Shown in pieces: positions 51,992-59,747 of a stretch of 64,000 nucleotides of DNA (its first letter is position 1; every line of letters starts with the position of its first letter). The stretch is from Pseudomonas paraglycinae (GTDB taxonomy: Bacteria; Pseudomonadota; Gammaproteobacteria; Pseudomonadales; Pseudomonadaceae), in NCBI RefSeq assembly GCF_021601625.1, contig NZ_BQHR01000013.1, positions 1 through 64,000 of the forward strand. The letters are read 5' to 3'. The position numbers and the translations under genes were made by a program. The notes beneath the pieces were generated by a model. That model saw nothing but the letters and a program-made list of their open reading frames with translations. It was not told the origin of the DNA and did not search any database.

Positions 51992-53980
51992 TCAGTGCGG
52001 CGCGCGCGGGATCGTTTTCATCAGATCCTCAGGGCTGATATGCCCCACCACACTGCCCGGCTGCGGCAGATTCAGGATGTGGCCCTTCATCTTGCCGATC
52101 ACGTGCATCTCGCACGGTTTGCAGTCGAACTTCAGGGTCAGCACTTCATCGCCGTGAATCAGCTGCATCGGCGCGACTTTGGTTTTCACGCCGGTCACGC
52201 CTTTGGCCTGTTTCGGGCACAGGTTGAAGGAGAACCGCAGGCAGTGCTTGGTGATCATCACCGGCACTTCGCCCGCCTCTTCGTGGGCCTCGTAAGCCGC
52301 ATCGATCAGCTTCACGCCGTGACGGTGGTAGAAGTCGCGGGCCTTCTGGTTGTAGACGTTGGCCAGGAACGACAGGTGCGCTTCCGGGTACACCGGCGGT
52401 GGCGTGGTCTCGGCCTTGCGCGAACCGCGCGGGTGAGCGGCAACGCGGGCGGCGGTCAGCGCTTCAATCACTTCACGGCGCAACGACTTGAGCTGCGAGT
52501 TCGGGATGAAGAACGCTTGCGGCGCATCCAGCTTGATCGAGGTCGCGTGGTACTCGGTGGTGCCGAGCTGGCCGAGCAGGTCATGCAAGGTCTCCAGCGC
52601 CTGTTCCGGTTTGTTGGCAACGCCGAACGGGCCGTCCAGCGCGACGCTGGCGCTGATGCCCTCTTCGCTGGTCACGGTCAGTTCCAGACGTTCTTCACGC
52701 AGTTTCGCCAGCCAGCTCACGCCGATACGACGCTCGGCGGAGGTCTTGAGCAAGGCCTGCTGCCAGTTGTGGTCGAGGTTGCGGTTCAGCGGGTGGTTCG
52801 GGCGCAGCTTGTACAGGCCTTCCGGCATTTCGTTCGGCTCGACGCGGTAGCGATAGCGCTTCTCGCCCTCTTCCTCGAACTCGCCCTTGGCTTCGGCGAT
52901 GTTGGCGCGGAACCCCACCACTTCGCGCTTGACCAGCACGTTGAGGCCGTCGCCGTTCGACAGCGGCTCGTGGGTGATGACCTGCATGTCACGCTTGCCG
53001 ACTTTCTCGACCGTGCCCACCGCCAGACCGGTGAAGGTCGGCGAATCGAACGCACCGATGTCGATCTTGCGCTCGCTGACGAAGTAGTCGGTGCTGCCAC
53101 GGTGGAAGGTCTTTTCCGGGTCCGGCATGAAGAAATGCGCGGTGCGGCCGCTGGAGGCGCGGGCCAGGTCCGGACGGTCGTTGAGCACGTCGTCGAGACG
53201 CTGGCGGTAATAGGCGGTGATGTTCTTCACATAGCCCATGTCCTTGTAGCGACCTTCGATCTTGAACGAACGCACACCGGCCTCGACCAACGCGCGGATG
53301 TTGGCGCTCTGGTTGTTGTCCTTCATCGACAGCAGGTGTTTTTCGTAGGCGATCACGCCACCCTTTTCGTCTTTCAGGGTGTACGGCAGACGGCAGGCCT
53401 GGGAGCAGTCGCCCCGGTTGGCGCTGCGCCCGGTCTGCGCGTGGGAAATGTTGCACTGACCGGAAAACGCCACGCACAACGCGCCGTGGATGAAGAACTC
53501 GATGGCGGCATCGGTTTCATCGGCGATTGCGCGGATTTCCTTGAGGTTCAGTTCACGGGCCAGTACCAGTTGCGAGAAACCGGCCTGATCGAGGAACTTC
53601 GCCCGCTCAAGAGTGCGGATGTCGGTCTGGGTGCTGGCGTGCAGCTCGATGGGTGGAATGTCCAGCTCCATCACGCCCAGGTCCTGGACGATCAGCGCAT
53701 CGACGCCGGCGTCGTACAACTGATGGATCAGCTTGCGCGCCGGCTCGAGTTCGTTGTCGTGCAGGATGGTGTTGATGGTGGTGAAAATGCGCGCGTGGTA
53801 GCGACGGGCAAATTCCACCAGTTCGGCAATTTCGCTCACCTCGTTGCAGGCGTTATGGCGCGCACCGAAGCTCGGGCCGCCGATGTACACCGCGTCGGCG
53901 CCATGCAGAATGGCCTCGCGGGCGATGGCCACGTCACGGGCGGGGCTGAGCAGTTCCAGGTGATGTTTGGGCAAGGACAT
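51992..53980 (-). CDS. rlhA: RlhA-type 23S rRNA C2501 hydroxylase (peptidase U32 family)
   Basis: The 662-residue protein matches E. coli RlhA (YdcP) over its length as recalled: LELLSPARDVAIAREAILHG, AVYIGGPSFGARHNACNEV, CNISHAQTGRSANRGDCSQA with conserved cysteines, and CLRFSFNLCPKQAKG plus FDCKPCEMHVIGKMKGH near the end. RlhA hydroxylates C2501 of 23S rRNA using prephenate-dependent chemistry and iron. ATG 53980 is preceded by a T-rich leader without a good ribosome site. Confidence 0.9.
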   Translation of the reverse strand: MSLPKHHLELLSPARDVAIAREAILHGADAVYIGGPSFGARHNACNEVSEIAELVEFARRYHARIFTTINTILHDNELEPARKLIHQLYDAGVDALIVQDLGVMELDIPPIELHASTQTDIRTLERAKFLDQAGFSQLVLARELNLKEIRAIADETDAAIEFFIHGALCVAFSGQCNISHAQTGRSANRGDCSQACRLPYTLKDEKGGVIAYEKHLLSMKDNNQSANIRALVEAGVRSFKIEGRYKDMGYVKNITAYYRQRLDDVLNDRPDLARASSGRTAHFFMPDPEKTFHRGSTDYFVSERKIDIGAFDSPTFTGLAVGTVEKVGKRDMQVITHEPLSNGDGLNVLVKREVVGFRANIAEAKGEFEEEGEKRYRYRVEPNEMPEGLYKLRPNHPLNRNLDHNWQQALLKTSAERRIGVSWLAKLREERLELTVTSEEGISASVALDGPFGVANKPEQALETLHDLLGQLGTTEYHATSIKLDAPQAFFIPNSQLKSLRREVIEALTAARVAAHPRGSRKAETTPPPVYPEAHLSFLANVYNQKARDFYHRHGVKLIDAAYEAHEEAGEVPVMITKHCLRFSFNLCPKQAKGVTGVKTKVAPMQLIHGDEVLTLKFDCKPCEMHVIGKMKGHILNLPQPGSVVGHISPEDLMKTIPRAPH

Positions 53981-54092
53981 ATGTTTTTTTAGTCAGGCTG
54001 TCACGGTCGAGGCGCGCATTGTAGCCGCGAAACGCGTGGGCGGCACGCCTGTGCTGCCGGGTGGCAGCTGCCAACTACCGCGATCCCTGCCA

Positions 54093-54219
54093 GATCGTTC
54101 CCACGCTCCGCGTGGGAATGCAGCCCGGGACGCTCCGCGTCCCTTCCAGAGCTGGAACGCGGAGCGTCCCTTGAGGCATTCCCACGCGGACGGTTCGACG
54201 CCTCGACGTGGGAACGATC
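54093..54219. repeat. Long palindromic intergenic repeat
   Basis: GATCGTTCCCACG at the start is the inverse of CGTGGGAACGATC at the end. Inside are CGCTCCGCGTGGGAATGCA, GACGCTCCGCGTCCC and its inverse GGAACGCGGAGCGTCCC. This is a nested inverted repeat of about 127 bp, of the class scattered in P. fluorescens genomes. It would form a long cruciform or RNA hairpin. Confidence 0.8.
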
Positions 54220-54228
54220 ATTACGGGG

Positions 54229-54609
54229 TCAAGCCTTCGCAGCCATCGCAGTCACTTCCACCTTCATCCCTTCAACCGCCAGCGCCGCCACGCCGACCGC
54301 TGCACGCACCGGCCATGGCTTGGCGAAGAAGCGCTTGTACACCTCGTTGAACGCAGCACGATCAGCCATGTCGGTCAGGTAAATGGTCAGGTGCAGCACG
54401 CGGTCCATCGAGCTGCCGGCCTTTTCCAGCGCGACTTTCAACGCCTGCAATGTGCATTCGCTTTGCGCGGTGACGTCGCCCAGTTCCAGGCTGCCGTCGG
54501 CACGGGTCGGAATCTGGGTCGACATCAAGATGCCGTTGAATTCGGTGACGTCCGAAGAGATCGAGTCTGCATCCGGATCCGGGGTGTAGGTGATGTCTTG
54601 GTTGGCCAT
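54229..54609 (-). CDS. RidA family protein (YjgF/YER057c/UK114)
   Basis: The 126-residue protein has the RidA pattern NGILMSTQIPTRADGSL, ALEKAGSSMDRVLHLTIYLTD and RAAVGVAALAVEGMKVEVTA, with the Arg (WPVRAAVGV) that contacts the imine substrate. It may hydrolyse reactive imines or enamines. AAGGA 7 nt before ATG 54609 sets the start. A second RidA-like gene is at 62712. Confidence 0.88.
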   Translation of the reverse strand: MANQDITYTPDPDADSISSDVTEFNGILMSTQIPTRADGSLELGDVTAQSECTLQALKVALEKAGSSMDRVLHLTIYLTDMADRAAFNEVYKRFFAKPWPVRAAVGVAALAVEGMKVEVTAMAAKA

Positions 54610-54710
54610 GGGAAAGTCCTTCGCTGGCAGTGAGGACGGCGCCATCGCGCGCCGTTTCGGGCGGCCAGTTTACAGACACACTCGCTGGTTGGGAGACCAG
54701 ACATCGAGTG

Positions 54711-55442
54711 TCAGCCGTGCGCCAGTATCCGCCGCAGCTCCAGCGCATTGCCGATTGCCGCGCCGCTGGCGGTATTGTCGAAGATGCACCACGTTTCAAC
54801 GCCATCGACAGCCGCCACCCGCAAATCGCCGGCGAGCGCTTCCAGATACACCGAGTCATAGGGGCTGTAATAAATGCGCGGCGAACCGTGCAGCCGCCAA
54901 TAACGCACGTTGGGCCAGCCGTGCGGAGCCGCATCAGTGCTGATTCGCGAGGGATCGACCACCGCTTGCGCGATGCGATACGCCATCAACAACAGTTCGG
55001 CGGCGGCCCAGGACTCGTGACGCGGTTCAAGCACCACAGCCCCGGAATAACGCTGGCGCAACTCGACGAAAAAGGCCTCAGCAAGCGCTTCGTCGAACGC
55101 CAGCGACGGCGGTAGTTGCAGCAGCAAACAACCCAGGCGATCGCCCAGCCCCGAGCACTGCTCAAGAAATGCGTCGAGCTCACGCTCACAGTCCCGCAGG
55201 CGCCGCTCATGGCTGATCAACTTGGGCATTTTCACGCAAAAGCGAAATCCGTCCGGCACCGATTCGGCCCATCGGGCGTAGGTTTGGCGTTGGTGCGGAC
55301 CGTAGAAAGAACTGTTGATTTCCACGCCATTGAGTTGTGCGGCATAGCGTTGCAGGTGGGGGCCCTGCTCCGGGAATGACGGCCAGTATTCGCGGGGCAG
55401 GCTCCAACCCGCGCAGCCGATGAAGATCGCCGACGCACTCAA
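54711..55442 (-). CDS. DUF72 domain-containing protein
   Basis: The 243-residue protein has the DUF72 start GCAGWSLPREYWPSF and the blocks LNGVEINSSFYGPHQRQTYARW, FCVKMPKLISHERRL and a final GAAIGNALELRRIL. The fold is a TIM-barrel; the function is unknown. It overlaps the start of the HhH gene (55439) by 4 nt (ATGA), so both are in one transcript. Confidence 0.88.
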   Translation of the reverse strand: MSASAIFIGCAGWSLPREYWPSFPEQGPHLQRYAAQLNGVEINSSFYGPHQRQTYARWAESVPDGFRFCVKMPKLISHERRLRDCERELDAFLEQCSGLGDRLGCLLLQLPPSLAFDEALAEAFFVELRQRYSGAVVLEPRHESWAAAELLLMAYRIAQAVVDPSRISTDAAPHGWPNVRYWRLHGSPRIYYSPYDSVYLEALAGDLRVAAVDGVETWCIFDNTASGAAIGNALELRRILAHG

Positions 55443-55870
55443 AACAGCACCTTGCCCGCTTCGCGCATGAAGATCTCCACGGTTTTCGGGCCGATGCCGT
55501 CGAAGGCTTGCAAACGTTTTTCGAAGTCCTGGCGGTCGGTGCTCGCCTCGACCATGTTCATTACCCGCCCGGCATATTCTTTATTCAGTTTGGCAGCCAG
55601 CGCGAGCAGGCGCTCGGCGGTGGTTTCGTCGTAACGCACGTAATGCGCCTCGCCGAGCATCCGCACCAGTTCGCGGTGGGTGCAATGGCCGAGTTTGCGC
55701 GGCGTATCGCGCTGGTGTCGTTCAACGATCACTCGATAGGCTTCGGCGGCAATCTCGGCCTGGATTCGTTTGCCCATCAGGAAACTGGCGAGCAGCCATT
55801 TGAACAAGGCTGATTCGTTCAGCGGATGCAGGTCGATGTGCAAGTCTTGGGCGTTGATGGTTTTGGTCAT
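55439..55870 (-). CDS. HhH-motif, endonuclease-III-like small protein
   Basis: The 143-residue protein ends in a helix-hairpin-helix motif, LQAFDGIGPKTVEIFMREA, typical of DNA glycosylases of the Nth/MutY group. The N-terminal helical part has FKWLLASFLMGKRIQAEIAAEA. It lacks the catalytic Lys/Asp pair in the usual place and a 4Fe-4S cluster, so activity is unsure. It is sometimes annotated as a DNA methylase without evidence visible here. The stop overlaps the DUF72 gene start. Confidence 0.8.
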   Translation of the reverse strand: MTKTINAQDLHIDLHPLNESALFKWLLASFLMGKRIQAEIAAEAYRVIVERHQRDTPRKLGHCTHRELVRMLGEAHYVRYDETTAERLLALAAKLNKEYAGRVMNMVEASTDRQDFEKRLQAFDGIGPKTVEIFMREAGKVLF

Positions 55871-56328
55871 GCAGCTTTTGAGCGAGGGGCGGCGTGATGA
55901 GTGCGGGGCTGGCGACGAATGGTTTTGGAGCTTAAAGCGTCAGGTTTCTCCTCGTCGGGCGATGATCGATAAACAGGTTTGAATCACGCCGTTTAAAGAC
56001 ATGTCGGAATGCGTCCGGATGCCTACAAATCCTTGCGCCAGAGCCTACCGCTGCGCCAGAATCCGCCGGCTTGTGCGCCTTGGGGTCGGCCGGTAACTTG
56101 GATCGGGTCACTGATTTGCAGTGATCGGGTTTAGTAGCCCGTTGGTATTTGAAGAGTGCACAAGTGTCTGTCAGTCAGGTATTCCCATACCTGTATTTGA
56201 TGGTGGCTGTGCGTAGGGTGCCCCCGGGCACGCCGGCTTTCTTCTTTTCCCCGGTCTACTAACCTGCGCACAGCTGCCACCACCCCTGTTTAGTAGCTCG
56301 GGTCTGGCGGCTTCAAAACAGGAAAAGA
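55871..56328. other. Intergenic region dominated by leader copy C
   Basis: From 55871 to 55990 there is an untranslated promoter-type stretch without a recognised site; from 55991 the structured element begins. I see no gene. Confidence 0.55.
55991..56328 (+). ncRNA. Structured leader element upstream of DUF6124 gene, copy C
   Basis: The element starts GTTTAAAG and shows the same layout as the copy at 5544: core CGCCAGAATCCGCCGGCTTG, TCACTG/CAGTGA hairpin, box GTTTAGTAGC (56129-56138), CAGGTAT/ATACCTG hairpin, long stem GGTGGCTGTGCGTAGG (56202-56217) with CCTGCGCACAGCTGCCACC (56263-56281), inner hairpin GTGCC/GGCAC, complementary box CTACTAA (56256-56262), and second box GTTTAGTAGC (56288-56297). 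Boxes have changed from TTTGGTAG/CTACCAA to TTTAGTAG/CTACTAA together in all three places; the inner hairpin changed both arms. That is strong covariation evidence. Confidence 0.72.
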
Positions 56329-56718
56329 ATGGATATGTTCAAAGTCACGCCGAATCCTCCGGTCTCCGAACCGGCCAGCATCACCGACCCAACTTCCCCC
56401 TACGAATGCCCTGATTCCAAGAGATTCAACGAAGCCGCCAACCGCGCCCTCGACTACCACCTCGGCCCAATATCAGCCCACATGATGGCCGCGCCCTACT
56501 ACCCCAACCGCCTCTACCAGGCCAACCCGGCCAGCAACACCGAATCCCTGCTCGCCGACGCCGTCGAAACCCTGGGCTCGGCCAACGTCATGCTCAACAT
56601 CTTCGTCGACCTCCTCGAAGGCCCCCACCGAAAAACCGCGCAGGGCATCGCGCAAATCGTGATGCTGGCGGAACTGGCGGTGAATCAGGTACTGGATAAC
56701 GTTGTGCCGACGGAATAA
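56329..56718 (+). CDS. DUF6124 family protein, copy 2
   Basis: The 129-residue protein begins MDMFKVTPNPPVSEPASITD and then follows the first copy: DPTSPYECPDSKRFNEAANR, ANPASNTESLLADAVETLG, and HRKTAQGIAQIVMLAELAVN. It is about ten residues longer at the N-terminus than the copy at 5885. The function is unknown. ATG 56329 is preceded by AGGAAAAGA. It follows the structured leader. Confidence 0.85.
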   Translation: MDMFKVTPNPPVSEPASITDPTSPYECPDSKRFNEAANRALDYHLGPISAHMMAAPYYPNRLYQANPASNTESLLADAVETLGSANVMLNIFVDLLEGPHRKTAQGIAQIVMLAELAVNQVLDNVVPTE

Positions 56719-56948
56719 AACCCTTGGCGGCAGGTCTCTCCTGCCGCCCCTGCATCAGTCGATCAATCCCCGCCACTGGATATCCCCCCAATCCCAATTA
56801 TGCTCAAAGTACCCCCGCCCTCCCGCGCGGGGCGGTGATTCTGTGCACGCTCCACGAAATACCTGAACCGGCATCCGCCACAGGCCTTGGGTACGCGACG
56901 TTGATGAAGTGCTCCGGCCTACAAAAACAAGCACGACGGAGAACACCC

Positions 56949-58625
56949 ATGGCAGTACTCGACAGCATGTCCACAGGCAGTGCCCCGCACCACAGCGTCA
57001 GCCGGGAGGAGCGCAAGGTCATCTTTGCGTCGTCGCTCGGCACGGTGTTCGAGTGGTACGACTTCTACCTCTACGGCTCCCTGGCGGCGATCATCGCCAA
57101 GCACTTCTTTGCCGGGGTGAACGAGACCACGGCGTTTATCTTCGCCCTGCTCGCCTTTGCCGCCGGTTTTGCGGTGCGCCCGTTCGGGGCAATTGTGTTT
57201 GGGCGACTGGGTGACATGATCGGGCGCAAGCACACGTTTCTGATCACGATCGTGATCATGGGTGTATCGACGGCGATTGTCGGATTCCTGCCCGGTTACG
57301 CGACCATCGGAGTCGCGGCGCCGATCATTCTGATTACCCTGCGCCTGCTGCAGGGCCTGGCGCTGGGCGGCGAATACGGCGGCGCGGCGACGTATGTGGC
57401 CGAGCATGCGCCGAAGGGCAAACGCGGTTATTTCACGTCATGGATTCAGACCACCGCGACCCTGGGCCTGTTTATGTCGTTGCTGGTGATCCTCGCCTGC
57501 CGTACTGCGCTGGGTACCGAAGCGTTCGAGGCCTGGGGCTGGCGGATTCCGTTCCTGCTGTCGATCCTGCTGCTGGCGGTCTCGGTGTACATCCGGCTGC
57601 AACTGAACGAGTCGCCGGTGTTCAAGAAAATGAAGGAAGAAGGCAAGTCGTCGAAAGCCCCGCTGACCGAATCCTTCGCCCGTTGGGACAACCTGAAAAT
57701 CGTGATCATGGCCCTGCTCGGCGGCACCGCAGGCCAGGCGGTGGTCTGGTACACCGGGCAGTTCTACGCGCTGTTTTTCCTGCTGCAAACCCTGAAAATC
57801 GACCCGCAGACCGCCAATCTTTTGATCGCCGGTTCGCTGCTGATCGGCACGCCGTTCTTCGTGATTTTCGGCAGCCTGTCCGACCGCATCGGGCGCAAGG
57901 GCATCATCATGGCCGGGTGCATTCTGGCGGCGGTGACCTACTTCCCGATCTTCCATGCGCTGACTCAGTACGGTAACCCCGACGTATTCGTCGCCCAAGA
58001 GAAGAACCCGGTCAAAGTGATCGCCAACCCCGACCAGTGCTCGTTCCAGTTCGATCCGGTGGGCAAGGCCAAATTCACCAGCTCGTGCGATCTGGCGAAA
58101 ACCATCCTCGCCAAACGGGCGATCCCGTATGAAAACGTGGTGGCGGAACCGGGCACCGTGGCTCAGGTGCGCATCGGCGACAAGGTCATCGAAAGCTTCG
58201 AAGGCACGACCCTGCCGGCCGCCGACTTCAAGACCCGTAACGACGCGTTCACTGCCAGCCTCGGCGCCGCGCTGAAAGAAGCCGGTTACCCGGAAAAAGC
58301 CGACCCGGCCAAAACCAATTACCCGATGGTCTTGCTGCTGCTGACCATCCTCGTGATCTACGTGACCATGGTCTACGGCCCGATTGCCGCATGGCTGGTC
58401 GAGCTGTTCCCGGCGCGCATCCGCTACACCTCGATGTCGCTGCCGTACCACATCGGCAACGGCTGGTTCGGCGGGTTCCTGCCGACCGTGGCGTTTGCGA
58501 TGGTTGCGGCCACGGGGGATATCTACTACGGCTTGTGGTACCCGATCGTGATTGCGGTGATGACGGCGATTCTGGGGATCTTCTTCATGCCGGAGACCAA
58601 GGATCGGGACATTCATCACACCTGA
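56949..58625 (+). CDS. MHS-type MFS permease with an extra periplasmic domain
   Basis: The 558-residue protein is of the metabolite:H+ symporter group: SLGTVFEWYDFYLYGSLAA in TM1, FGRLGDMIGRKHTFL (motif A), and GLALGGEYGGAATYVAEHAP. An insert of about 105 residues (near 375-485, with GNPDVFVAQEKNPVKVIANP, two Cys and an EGTTLPAADFKTRNDAFTAS segment) lies before the last membrane helices and should face the periplasm. The substrate is perhaps an organic acid or betaine. GGAG 7 nt before ATG 56949 sets the start. Confidence 0.87.
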   Translation: MAVLDSMSTGSAPHHSVSREERKVIFASSLGTVFEWYDFYLYGSLAAIIAKHFFAGVNETTAFIFALLAFAAGFAVRPFGAIVFGRLGDMIGRKHTFLITIVIMGVSTAIVGFLPGYATIGVAAPIILITLRLLQGLALGGEYGGAATYVAEHAPKGKRGYFTSWIQTTATLGLFMSLLVILACRTALGTEAFEAWGWRIPFLLSILLLAVSVYIRLQLNESPVFKKMKEEGKSSKAPLTESFARWDNLKIVIMALLGGTAGQAVVWYTGQFYALFFLLQTLKIDPQTANLLIAGSLLIGTPFFVIFGSLSDRIGRKGIIMAGCILAAVTYFPIFHALTQYGNPDVFVAQEKNPVKVIANPDQCSFQFDPVGKAKFTSSCDLAKTILAKRAIPYENVVAEPGTVAQVRIGDKVIESFEGTTLPAADFKTRNDAFTASLGAALKEAGYPEKADPAKTNYPMVLLLLTILVIYVTMVYGPIAAWLVELFPARIRYTSMSLPYHIGNGWFGGFLPTVAFAMVAATGDIYYGLWYPIVIAVMTAILGIFFMPETKDRDIHHT

Positions 58626-58797
58626 CCCAACTCCGTTCGATGCTGTGCGTGGCGTTCACGCACAGCATCGAGCGTTGTCACATCGGCGTCATTCTCCCTT
58701 GGTAACGTCGTCGCGCCTCTTTGCCCCGACTGCCAAGGTGACCTTCCCGGTGTACTCAAGTCCGACGCGCCAGACCATCATCCTGCGATCCGACAAC

Positions 58798-59718
58798 ATG
58801 GCCAGTGACGACTTCGGCGCCCTGTTCTCGCGAATGTTCGGCAACCGTTATGGCGACACACCACCGCTGCCCAAAGACATCATCATTGGCGGCGTTTACG
58901 GGCGGTACGAAGGCGTGAGTTTCCGGCGCATGCATTACCGGGGCGATTTCACCGTCGCCTTCCCCGAGCCGTTCGATGAAATCACTTTCGTCATTCCCAC
59001 TGCCGGCAAGATCGTGTTCAACCATGAATCCGTGGGGCTGAGCGATGTGGGGCTGGCCATCGACAAGGCTGACCTGCGTTCGATGCGTTTTATCGACAAT
59101 CATGCCCAGCACGGCATGTCGATCAGCCGTGCGGCGCTCACCGAACGGCTGTCGACCCTGCTGGGCAAACCGATCGTGCACAAGCTGCATTTCGAGCCGA
59201 GGGTGGATCTGAACAGCCCGGCGTTTCAGGGCATTCGTGCGCTGATCGATCTGGCCACCGGTGCGGAATTCGATCTGCTGTTGAACGCTGGCTCGCTGAT
59301 GCCGTCACGGCTGCGGGAGATGCTGGTGGACGCGGTATTGGAGGCCTGGCCACACAACTTCAGCCAGGCCTTGCGCCGTCCAGAGGCATTGATTGCGCCC
59401 AGGCATGTGCGGCAGGCGATCGATTACATTCAGGCGCATCCCGAGATTCAGGTCAGTGGCACGGATCTGGCGCGGCTGGCCAACGTCAGCCTGCGCGCAT
59501 TGCAGGAAGGGTTTCGACGGTTTGCCGGGATGTCGATTGTCGGGTATCAGCGGCAGGTGCGTCTGGAGCGCGCTTACGAAACGTTGCGTCAGGGCGTTTC
59601 GCCGTCGGTGACTGAGGTGGCGCTGCGATTGGGCTTCAGCAATGTCGGCCGGTTCAGCCAGTATTTCCAGAATGCCTACGGCGTGAGCCCGGCCGAGGTG
59701 CGAAAAGGACTGCGCTGA
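58798..59718 (+). CDS. AraC family transcriptional regulator
   Basis: The 306-residue protein has an N-terminal cupin-like domain (GVSFRRMHYRGDFTVAFPEP) and a C-terminal HTH pair (DLARLANVSLRALQEGFRRF and EVALRLGFSNVGRFSQYFQN). The PGVSPAEVRK-type end is normal. It is 172 nt after the MHS permease on the same strand, so it probably regulates it. ATG 58798 lacks a clear ribosome site; the frame extends upstream to 58645. A hairpin terminator overlaps its stop. Confidence 0.85.
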   Translation: MASDDFGALFSRMFGNRYGDTPPLPKDIIIGGVYGRYEGVSFRRMHYRGDFTVAFPEPFDEITFVIPTAGKIVFNHESVGLSDVGLAIDKADLRSMRFIDNHAQHGMSISRAALTERLSTLLGKPIVHKLHFEPRVDLNSPAFQGIRALIDLATGAEFDLLLNAGSLMPSRLREMLVDAVLEAWPHNFSQALRRPEALIAPRHVRQAIDYIQAHPEIQVSGTDLARLANVSLRALQEGFRRFAGMSIVGYQRQVRLERAYETLRQGVSPSVTEVALRLGFSNVGRFSQYFQNAYGVSPAEVRKGLR

Positions 59719-59731
59719 GGCAGTCCTTTTT
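59703..59731 (+). terminator. Terminator overlapping the AraC stop codon
   Basis: AAAAGGACTGC and GCAGTCCTTTTT pair across the stop codon and are followed by T residues. Confidence 0.8.
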
Positions 59732-59747
59732 CTTCACCCTCAGTTGA

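Noticed and set aside
51995-53992. A 665-codon plus-strand frame opposite rlhA
   Set aside because: It is the antisense shadow of a well-conserved gene in high-GC DNA; its Arg/Val/Phe-rich product has no domain.
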